Assembly: GCA_009903905.1 (NCBI GenBank)
Contig: WYEI01000231.1
Coordinates: 1 to 11,698, forward strand
Length of the DNA stretch: 11,698 bases
Direction: 5' to 3'
DNA from: Pyrobaculum sp.
GTDB taxonomy: Archaea > Thermoproteota > Thermoprotei > Thermoproteales > Thermoproteaceae
Shown here in pieces: positions 6,945 to 11,426 of this stretch. A program made the translations under genes and the position numbers. The notes beneath the pieces are model-generated. The model was given only the letters and a program-made list of their open reading frames with translations, was not told the origin of the DNA and ran no database searches. Every line of letters starts with the position of its first letter. Position 1 is the first letter of the stretch.

Positions 6945-6998
6945 CGCGTGATGAGGCTAGACTAAGCCGATTCATGACGTTGCGTGAAAGGGCTGAAG
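6945..6998 (+). ncRNA. Candidate C/D box sRNA (2'-O-methylation guide)
   Basis: Elements in order: C box GTGATGA (6948-6954), 12-nt guide GGCTAGACTAAG, D' CCGA (6967-6970), 3-nt spacer, C' ATGACGT (6974-6980), 12-nt guide TGCGTGAAAGGG (6981-6992), D box CTGA (6993-6996). The 12+4+3 and 12-nt spacings are exactly those of archaeal C/D box sRNAs that assemble with L7Ae, Nop5 and fibrillarin. C and D match consensus; D' and C' are relaxed, as is common. By the +5 rule the target would be methylated opposite the fifth guide base from D and D'. I could not assign an rRNA or tRNA target. It sits 15 bp after the polyprenyl synthase stop, a typical place for Pyrobaculum sRNAs. Confidence 0.6.
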
Positions 6999-7227
6999 CT
7001 TGGGGTTTCTGGGGAACCGTGCCTCACGGTTTGCTGGTTTATAGCTACGGGGGTACAGCTCGGAGAGGTCAGAGGGATTTTACATATTCTCCCGCCGCTG
7101 TGGCGCAAGTTTCTAGCATAGGGCCGTTATTATATCCATACCTCTACCCCCTCCACGAATCTTTTCGAGGGGGGTGTATACATGTTTGTGGCGGAGGTCG
7201 CCTGTCGGCGGGATGACCTTTACTGTG
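6999..7227. other. Non-coding gap with several GC-rich hairpins
   Basis: No convincing gene here. Possible stems: AACCGTG/CACGGTT (7015-7021 with 7025-7031, 3-nt loop); CGCC/GGCG (7093-7096 with 7102-7105); CCCCCT/AGGGGG plus CGAA/TTCG (7147-7173, 10 pairs, CCA bulge, TCTT loop); and AGGTC/GACCT (7195-7199 with 7215-7219) enclosing GCC/GGC. It lacks the conserved segments of RNase P RNA and SRP RNA that I know. TATA-like stretches occur near 7077-7086 and 7126-7136. It could be an unrecognised structured RNA or just relic sequence. Confidence 0.35.
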
Positions 7228-7238
7228 TAATATTATAT
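7228..7238 (+). promoter_or_regulatory. TATA box of the THEP1 gene
   Basis: An AT run with TATTATAT (7231-7238) centred 23.5 bp before ATG 7258; it favours ATG 7258 over the GTG nine bases earlier. Confidence 0.6.
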
Positions 7239-7257
7239 TGCAGATGAAGTGGGCGTC

Positions 7258-7776
7258 ATGGAGTTTAGGAGTGAAGTAAGGCTTGGTGTTTCCGGGATGC
7301 CGGGCGTAGGGAAGACCACACTGGCGCTTAAAGTCGTCGAGGCGGCTAAGACGCGTCTCGCAGTTTGTGGGTTTGTAACCGTGGAGGTGCGGGAGGGGGG
7401 CACACGTATAGGCTTTGATGTCGTTGATATAAACAGCGGCGAAAAGACGCCCCTTGCCCGCGCTGGGGTCGGAGAGCCGTCTGTGGGGAAATACGTGGTG
7501 AACCTCGGCGCCTGCGGGTTCATAGTCGGCATCCTGCGACGTATGCGGTGCGACTTGTTAATCGTCGATGAAATAGGCGCCATGGAGTTCAAGTGCCCAG
7601 GCTTCGGCGAAGCTCTTGCTTCTGCCGTACAGAACTCGCCAAGAGTTCTAGCGACAGTACATAGAAACTACATAGACACGGCAAGAAGACTGGGGCTTGA
7701 CGTCATTTGGATTACTAGAGAAAACTGGGGGTCGGTCTACGCCGAGGTGTTAAGACGGCTGGGGATTCCCCAATAA
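7258..7776 (+). CDS. THEP1-type nucleoside-triphosphatase (NTPase), 172 aa
   Basis: P-loop NTPase of the THEP1 family, which hydrolyses ATP, GTP and other NTPs to NDPs in vitro; the cellular role is unsettled. Walker A is GMPGVGKT (13-20), followed by the family's [16 protein letters not shown] (38-53), VGKYVVN (76-82), and Walker [14 protein letters not shown] with D104 and E105. The later LATVHR segment is also typical. The length matches the family. ATG 7258 is chosen over GTG 7249 from TATA spacing; the choice changes only three residues. The 3' end overlaps the convergent GTPase gene by 27 bp. The adjacent GTPase might suggest a functional link, but they are on opposite strands with separate promoters. 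Confidence 0.92.
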   Translation: MEFRSEVRLGVSGMPGVGKTTLALKVVEAAKTRLAVCGFVTVEVREGGTRIGFDVVDINSGEKTPLARAGVGEPSVGKYVVNLGACGFIVGILRRMRCDLLIVDEIGAMEFKCPGFGEALASAVQNSPRVLATVHRNYIDTARRLGLDVIWITRENWGSVYAEVLRRLGIPQ

Positions 7777-8247
7777 GATTTTCGTAAACACCTCCGGAGG
7801 GTCCTTGACGGCGGAGATGTAGTAAACCTCCCTAGCCCCTATCGCCTCTGCTATCTCGTCGGCTTCTATGAAAAACCCGGCTTCAGAGGCCAAGTCCATC
7901 TTGTTCCCCACTATTACCACCTCCTTCGCGACCTCAGAGCCCCGGTCCGCGAATATAGAGTGGAGCTCCGAAATTGCGTAGAGAGATTCGTGGCTTGTTA
8001 CGTCGTACATATACATCAATCTGTCCACAACGGGGATTTTAAACGAGGCGAACTTCATGGCGACCTCAAAAACACGTTGCCCCGGCACATCTATCAAGTC
8101 TATCTCTAAGTCGCCGATATATATCCTGTAGTAGCTAGGCCGCAAGGTAAGCACCGGCACTTCAGAAAGCCCCAGCACCCTATATGCAAACGTAGTCTTT
8201 CCCACGCCGCCCGTACCCAGCAACGCCACGACCTTTCTATACAGCAT
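7750..8247 (-). CDS. Small Ras/Arf-like GTPase, 165 aa
   Basis: All five G motifs are present: G1 GTGGVGKT (11-18), G2 a threonine in [10 protein letters not shown] (about 34), G3 DVPGQ (53-57), G4 NKMD (115-118) and G5 ISA (144-146). The [14 protein letters not shown] strand-turn resembles Arf/SR-beta and Rag-like proteins more than bacterial Era or FeoB. There is no C-terminal Cys, so no prenylation, and no N-terminal Gly for myristoylation; it is presumably cytosolic. Archaeal members of this class are little studied, and no GAP or exchange factor is recognisable nearby. ATG 8247 is supported by a TATA box 24 bp upstream. The last 27 bp overlap the end of the THEP1 gene. Confidence 0.9.
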   Translation of the reverse strand: MLYRKVVALLGTGGVGKTTFAYRVLGLSEVPVLTLRPSYYRIYIGDLEIDLIDVPGQRVFEVAMKFASFKIPVVDRLMYMYDVTSHESLYAISELHSIFADRGSEVAKEVVIVGNKMDLASEAGFFIEADEIAEAIGAREVYYISAVKDPPEVFTKILLGNPQPS

Positions 8248-8265
8248 CGCCAGTAGTTACCTCAC

Positions 8266-8275
8266 GATTTTAAAG
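8266..8275 (-). promoter_or_regulatory. TATA box of the small GTPase gene
   Basis: The minus strand reads CTTTAAAATC, centred 24 bp before ATG 8247; leaderless spacing. Confidence 0.65.
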
Positions 8276-8459
8276 AGTTAAAAAGGCGGCGAGCCTTTTC
8301 ACACAAACTGGGAGAAATCTAAAAAGATACAGAAGGAAGGAGAATATACAAAAAGAGTAAAACTATATAAACAATAAAAAGAAGAAACAGAATATGCTCA
8401 ATAATTATTCCATAAAAATTACCATAGAAAAAAATACAGTACCTAAATTAAACAAAAGC
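8276..8459. other. AT-rich intergenic island
   Basis: A stretch of about 180 bp, mostly A on the plus strand, far lower in GC than its surroundings. It contains runs of A (such as AAAAAAATA at 8429-8436) and a strong TATA-like ACTATATAAAC (8362-8372). No convincing gene, tRNA or clear repeat was found. A 49-codon frame from ATG 8394 lies 27 bp downstream of that TATA but runs into the CC1-like gene in a different frame and looks like chance. It may be an extended promoter region for the abundant chromatin-type protein that follows. Confidence 0.6.
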
Positions 8460-8468
8460 TTTATAAAC
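8459..8468 (+). promoter_or_regulatory. TATA box of the CC1-like gene
   Basis: CTTTATAAAC with TTTATAAA centred 24.5 bp before ATG 8488; close to the archaeal consensus, with an A/G-rich BRE-like flank (AAAAG). Confidence 0.8.
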
Positions 8469-8487
8469 CAAGAAGTATCTACAGCCC

Positions 8488-8661
8488 ATGTCGAAGAAGC
8501 AGAAGCTAAAGTTCTACGACATAAAGGCGAAGCAGGCGTTTGAGACTGACAACTACGAAGTTACGGAGAAGCATACTGCCCGCGGCCCGATGATGTTCGC
8601 CGTCGCCAAATCCCCATACACAGGCATCAAGGTCTACAGGTTGCTAGGCAAGAAGAAATAA
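8488..8661 (+). CDS. Small basic DNA-binding protein, CC1-like chromatin protein, 57 aa
   Basis: A 57-aa Lys-rich protein starting MSKKQKLKFYDIKAK and ending LLGKKK. The middle alternates short beta segments (AFETDNYEVTEKHT, MMFAVAKSPYTGIKVYRL), which fits a small beta-barrel. Size, charge and the FETDNYEV...AVAKSP pattern match my memory of CC1, the monomeric ~6-kDa protein of Thermoproteales that binds single- and double-stranded DNA; this is family recall, not a search. It is not Cren7, Sul7d or Alba, which have different sequences. The near-consensus TATA box at the leaderless distance suggests high expression, as expected for a chromatin protein. A pyrimidine-rich T-tract follows the stop. 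It is free-standing, not in an operon. Confidence 0.75.
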   Translation: MSKKQKLKFYDIKAKQAFETDNYEVTEKHTARGPMMFAVAKSPYTGIKVYRLLGKKK

Positions 8662-8671
8662 GTAAAACCCA

Positions 8672-8700
8672 AAACCGGCTCTTTTTCCCCTCTTTCCTCT
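8672..8700 (+). terminator. Pyrimidine-rich T-tract terminator after the CC1-like gene
   Basis: After an A-rich stretch come CTTTTT and CTTT within a nearly pure C/T run (8680-8699). No hairpin is needed in archaea; T-tracts like this serve as intrinsic terminators. Confidence 0.5.
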
Positions 8701-8719
8701 CGTTAGAAGGTACTAAAGC

Positions 8720-8936
8720 ATGTGGTACGTCTACGCCTACACCGACGTTCTCGCCTCCGCCTCTGAAGTGTGGAGACCGTCAAGGAGGCTCTTCAGAAGG
8801 GCTTGGTGGATCCCTCAACGAGATGTCCGGGAAGATTAGAATCAGAGACTTCGGAAGACGCATAGACGCCCTGGCGCGGTACGAAGAGCTTAGAGAGGCG
8901 ATAGAGGACTGGAGCAACCAACGCCGCGGGGGATAG
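8720..8936 (+). pseudogene. Likely gene remnant with two frameshifts
   Basis: Protein-like sequence passes through all three plus frames: MWYVYAYTDVLASASE (from ATG 8720), then VETVKEALQKGLVDPSTR (8770-8822), then MSGKIRIRDFGRRIDALARY and EELREAIEDWSNQRRGG (ATG 8823 to TAG 8936). Each piece has ordinary coding composition and none continues sensibly: frame one stops at 8839 and frame two at 8865. There is no TATA box at the usual distance before ATG 8720. The simplest reading is a decayed small gene; the alternative is that only the 37-aa ORF 8823-8936 is functional. I recognise no family, although helices and size would suit an antitoxin-like protein; that is a guess. Confidence 0.4.
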
Positions 8937-8942
8937 ATATAA

Positions 8943-8955
8943 AGACGTAACGTCT
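8943..8955. repeat. Perfect inverted repeat AGACGT-A-ACGTCT
   Basis: Two 6-bp arms around one A, overlapping the end of a TATA-like ATATAAAG (8937-8944) and 33 bp beyond the pelota stop. It could be an operator for a plus-strand transcript, but no gene follows on that strand. Confidence 0.45.
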
Positions 8956-8988
8956 GCATTCCTTAACACCAACGCTGAAGGGAAACTA

Positions 8989-9978
8989 TTACCACCTCAG
9001 CAACGCGGCGACGTTGCCCATGGCCCTGAGCCCAGCGCCTATTTCTGTATCCTCCCGTATTATGTACACCCTTCCCCTTGTCTTGTATACCTGCGAGATA
9101 AGTCGCCAGGCACGTTCCGGAGACTCCTTGATATATACATCAAGCACCAGCAGAGCCTCTATGCGTCCCACAGATGCTGCGGCGTCTACCTCCTCGGGGC
9201 CTATCGCAACGGCGTCTCTATCTGTGGCAAGCCTGTGTAAAAACTTCTGATACGCCTCCACCCCCATCTCGTTTTTCAACGCCTCGTAGAGCCCTTGTCT
9301 CATGAATTCGTAAACGCCGGCAAGCCCGCCTGAGCTTTGAGGCGATTTTTCCCCCTGTATATGCCTACCGGCGTGATCTATTATCATCCCAGGCCCGGCC
9401 AAAACCACTTTATCAGGTCTATAGCGCTGTCTCAACTCCTCCACCACCTTTCTGACTGAGGCGATGAACTCGTCAAGTAAGTTATCCTCTTTCCGCACGT
9501 TGCGAAGCACATGTAGCACCTCAACGCCTAGGACAGTCACGTATGCAAAAGCCGCCTCTTCGTCGTCCATAGAAACCAGCATAACTCTAGGCAACGCCGC
9601 CTTAGCCATGTTAAGAACCTCCACGACGGCGTCGAGGGGGAGGTCGCCGGTCTTTTCGATCTCCACCTCCCTACCCGGCACAATATCAAACGTGTGTCTC
9701 CTGCCCTTCACCCCCTCTATGCCCTCCTGCACCTCAACCACAGGGCCCCTCACCCTTAGACTCCCGCGAAACTTGTGATATTCCAAAGTCTCAGCCTTCA
9801 CGGCTAGGTACATCTTGACCCTCTCGCCTTCCTTAACGCCATCCGGCTTATACTCCCTCACCGTCCACCCCCTCACAACGTCCCCCCTATCTATCAACAG
9901 ATAGATGAAGTAGAGGTCTTCCTCTCTTTCAGGAAGGACCTTAACAACTCGGCGCTTAGCGTCGATCTCATACTTCAC
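8989..9978 (-). CDS. pelA: mRNA surveillance protein pelota (Dom34)
   Basis: Ribosome-rescue factor, an eRF1 paralogue that enters the A site of stalled ribosomes with aEF1A and works with ABCE1 to split them. 329 aa, normal for archaeal pelota. The N-terminal Sm-like domain has EEDLYFIYLLIDRGDVVRGWTVREY, ERVKMYLAVKAETLEY, RGSLRVRGPVVE and the GRRHTFDI turn. The central domain has ALPRVMLVSMDDEEAAFA and DKVVLAGPG. The C-terminal L30e-like domain ends in AWRLISQVYKTRGRVYIIREDTEIGAGLRAMGNVAALLR. As in the family, the GGQ of eRF1 is absent. The frame stays open to ATG 10026, but GTG 9978 is chosen: it gives the family-like N-terminus KYEIDAKRRVVKV, and a TATA box lies about 27 bp upstream, inside that extension. 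Confidence 0.95.
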   Translation of the reverse strand: MKYEIDAKRRVVKVLPEREEDLYFIYLLIDRGDVVRGWTVREYKPDGVKEGERVKMYLAVKAETLEYHKFRGSLRVRGPVVEVQEGIEGVKGRRHTFDIVPGREVEIEKTGDLPLDAVVEVLNMAKAALPRVMLVSMDDEEAAFAYVTVLGVEVLHVLRNVRKEDNLLDEFIASVRKVVEELRQRYRPDKVVLAGPGMIIDHAGRHIQGEKSPQSSGGLAGVYEFMRQGLYEALKNEMGVEAYQKFLHRLATDRDAVAIGPEEVDAAASVGRIEALLVLDVYIKESPERAWRLISQVYKTRGRVYIIREDTEIGAGLRAMGNVAALLRW

Positions 9979-9986
9979 ATTTATAG
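9978..9986 (+). promoter_or_regulatory. TATA box for the second C/D box sRNA, inside the pelota start
   Basis: CATTTATAG, centred at 9982.5, predicts a plus-strand start at about 10007-10008, two to three bases before the C box. It overlaps the GTG start codon of pelota on the minus strand. Confidence 0.5.
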
Positions 9987-10000
9987 GCGTAGACACGCCA

Positions 10001-10010
10001 CTATATATAG
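10001..10010 (-). promoter_or_regulatory. TATA box of pelota
   Basis: The palindromic CTATATATAG is centred 27.5 bp before GTG 9978. Its last base is also the first base of the C box of the sRNA candidate on the other strand. Confidence 0.7.
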
Positions 10011-10060
10011 TGATGAACCCGACCAAATACGAGAGGTGACGAGGCGGCAGCTATCTGATT
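10007..10060 (+). ncRNA. Candidate C/D box sRNA, divergent from pelota
   Basis: C box GTGATGA (10010-10016), 12-nt guide ACCCGACCAAAT, D' ACGA (10029-10032), 3-nt spacer GAG, C' GTGACGA (10036-10042), 12-nt guide GGCGGCAGCTAT (10043-10054), D box CTGA (10055-10058). The spacing is identical to that of the candidate at 6945-6998 and to archaeal guide RNAs in general. C, C' and D are good; D' is weak, so only the D guide may be active. A TATA box at the right distance (9978-9986) gives it its own promoter. The target is not assigned. Such RNAs direct fibrillarin to 2'-O-methylate rRNA or tRNA. Confidence 0.62.
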
Positions 10061-10098
10061 TCTGTAACTAACGAAAATCGTGTAGCCAAAAGACGAAA

Positions 10099-10108
10099 CA
10101 TTTATATG
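10099..10108 (+). promoter_or_regulatory. TATA box of the 51-aa protein gene
   Basis: CATTTATATG, with TTTATATG centred 24.5 bp before ATG 10129; a leaderless start. Confidence 0.7.
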
Positions 10109-10128
10109 TGTCTATCTTCAGCCGGTCT

Positions 10129-10284
10129 ATGCAACCAAACTCGATACTAATCGACGAGTTAACAAGGCTAATAAATCAATTTTATGAACACGGCTACATA
10201 GAGGCCGCAAGACTGCTCGAACAAGCCAGGACAGTTGCTCTGTTAAGGGAGAGAGAACGGCTTATCCCCCCTGCTACTGACTAA
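10129..10284 (+). CDS. Small helical hypothetical protein, 51 aa
   Basis: ATG to TAA, 51 residues. It reads as two amphipathic helices: SILIDELTRLINQFYEHG (5-22) and YIEAARLLEQARTVALLRERERL (23-45), with a short PPATD tail. The helix-turn-helix hairpin with regular Leu/Ile spacing could form a small dimer or bundle. There is no Cys, signal peptide or membrane segment. I do not recognise the family. It is supported as a gene by a TATA box at exactly the leaderless distance and by clean coding composition. Its stop overlaps the convergent DsbA-like gene by 11 bp. It is probably cytosolic; a partner-binding or adaptor role is only a guess. Confidence 0.75.
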   Translation: MQPNSILIDELTRLINQFYEHGYIEAARLLEQARTVALLRERERLIPPATD

Positions 10285-10915
10285 GAAGCGAGACGACCCT
10301 GGCAACGTCTGCTCCAACCACCACGTTAATAGTTCCGTTTTTTATCACAATGAAAGTCGGCGTGCCGACCTGTCTAATCGAGACGCCTTTCTGAACCAAT
10401 GCGTTTAACAACGCCTTCACTCCGCTGTCGAAATCTGTTTTCGTGGGTGCATCGGCACATTTATACCGCTGAAGCATCTCAAGTTGTTTCCCTGCCCCTC
10501 CCTCTAGGTATGCCCTGTATAGCTCACCAAGGAGGTCGTAGGTCTTGTTCCCCAGTTGCTTGTAGGCGCAGTGGAGATACTGGTGGGCGACTACGGCCTC
10601 TGGATGTACGATCAGGTCTATGAATATCAGCCTCAGCTTCCCCTCCGCCATCAGTTGCCTGTAGAGCGGGTCTAGTTGCTCTTGCGCCATTGCGCAGTAG
10701 GGGCAGTGAAGGTCGTAAAGCTCGATGAGGGTAATCGGCGCTGTTGGGGCTCCGAAGGAAATGGCCCAAGCGGGTATGGGCAAACCCTGCGAGGAGGTGT
10801 ATGTTTGCGCGGGTGTGAGGAGCTTCGTGTACACTACAGCCGCTACTATAACCGCAAAAACCACTATGACCACCGCTAGTGTGGCCCAAGAACGCATGGC
10901 GGCTACACGATGCAC
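10274..10915 (-). CDS. Membrane-anchored DsbA-like thioredoxin-fold protein
   Basis: Residues 10-31 (WATLAVVIVVFAVIVAAVVYTK) form one membrane segment or uncleaved signal anchor after a short basic N-terminus, so the rest should face outside. The thioredoxin fold follows: APITLIELYDLHCPYC with active-site C71-P-Y-C74, the helical insertion of DsbA-like proteins, and the cis-Pro loop VGTPTFIV near residue 184. C116 and C153 in the insertion could form a second disulfide. Likely role: making or isomerising disulfides in secreted proteins, as for DsbA or the DsbG/BdbD group; a partner oxidase is not seen here. GTG 10915 is chosen because a TATA box lies 27 bp upstream; ATG 10897 is the alternative. 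It follows the dephospho-CoA kinase gene by 4 bp. Confidence 0.88.
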   Translation of the reverse strand: MHRVAAMRSWATLAVVIVVFAVIVAAVVYTKLLTPAQTYTSSQGLPIPAWAISFGAPTAPITLIELYDLHCPYCAMAQEQLDPLYRQLMAEGKLRLIFIDLIVHPEAVVAHQYLHCAYKQLGNKTYDLLGELYRAYLEGGAGKQLEMLQRYKCADAPTKTDFDSGVKALLNALVQKGVSIRQVGTPTFIVIKNGTINVVVGADVARVVSLLSQ

Positions 10916-10919
10916 ATTA

Positions 10920-11426
10920 TTAACATTTCTCTAGGTAGTTAAAAAGCCTGCGTATTTTGTCTCTGTACCAGTCGACAGGTATGGCGATCATTGCCCCGAG
11001 GTAATGCCCATATACAACCACCGACCGCGGGGGGGCTAGCTCTATGAAGGCCAGAGATAGCATGTCCTCCTCCCCCTCCACCTTTATCACAACGCTACTC
11101 TCTACCGCCTCCTCTACGGCTCTCCAAGCCTCCTCCGTAATGTAGCCAGGGGGGTTGCGTACCTTCACCACCTTGTTATATACGGCTAGTTGCTCCACCT
11201 GAACCCCGCGTCGCGTCTTCTCGTCTACCGCAACAGACGTAGGAATAAGGCCGTGGGTTAAGAGGTTCTTGGTCACTACGTCGCCTATGGCGTATATGCG
11301 CTCTAGCCGGTAGCTGTCTACGACGTCTTTTAGAATCTCCACGGAGCGCGGGGGGTCCTTCCAGATGGCTATGGGGTAGGGAAAGGCGAATAGGTCGCGG
11401 CGCTTGCCGAGTTTGAGACATCTCAT
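10920..11426 (-). CDS. GTP-dependent dephospho-CoA kinase (DUF359 family)
   Basis: Last step of archaeal CoA synthesis: phosphorylation of the 3'-OH of dephospho-CoA using GTP, unrelated to bacterial CoaE. 168 aa. Family motifs: IGDVVTKNLL with D49, SVAVDEKTRR with D68 and K70, NPPGYITEEAW (91-101), and VEGEEDMLSLAFI with E120 and D121. The final motif, usually YGQPxEGxV, is YGHYLGAMIAI (139-149), so the Gln-Pro and the Glu-Gly pair are altered; this could be a lineage variant or a change in nucleotide binding. The ATG overlaps the stop of the upstream metallo-hydrolase gene (ATGA), implying coupled translation. The DsbA-like gene follows after 4 bp. Confidence 0.85.
   Translation of the reverse strand: MRCLKLGKRRDLFAFPYPIAIWKDPPRSVEILKDVVDSYRLERIYAIGDVVTKNLLTHGLIPTSVAVDEKTRRGVQVEQLAVYNKVVKVRNPPGYITEEAWRAVEEAVESSVVIKVEGEEDMLSLAFIELAPPRSVVVYGHYLGAMIAIPVDWYRDKIRRLFNYLEKC
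10938..10946 (-). promoter_or_regulatory. TATA box of the DsbA-like gene, inside the upstream gene
   Basis: Reads CTTTTTAAC on the minus strand, centred 27 bp before GTG 10915 and lying within the last codons of the dephospho-CoA kinase gene, so this gene may be transcribed on its own. Confidence 0.55.

Noticed and set aside
6974..7216. 80-aa ORF in the gap before the THEP1 gene
   Set aside because: Its ATG is the C' box of the sRNA candidate, there is no TATA box at leaderless distance, and the composition is not protein-like.
6999..7227. RNase P RNA or SRP RNA in the non-coding gap
   Set aside because: The conserved GAGGAAAGUCC and ACAGAA segments of RNase P RNA, and the GGAAGG-type SRP loop, are absent on both strands.
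8394..8543. 49-aa ORF across the AT-rich island into the CC1-like gene
   Set aside because: Despite a TATA box 27 bp upstream, its second half is a shadow of the CC1-like frame and the first half is AT-driven; kept only as part of a finding.
9464..9778. 104-aa ORF opposite pelota
   Set aside because: Ser/Thr-rich shadow of the pelota coding strand; no promoter.
9979..10026. Upstream ATG start for pelota
   Set aside because: The added 16 residues cover the TATA box; GTG 9978 fits both promoter spacing and family N-terminus.
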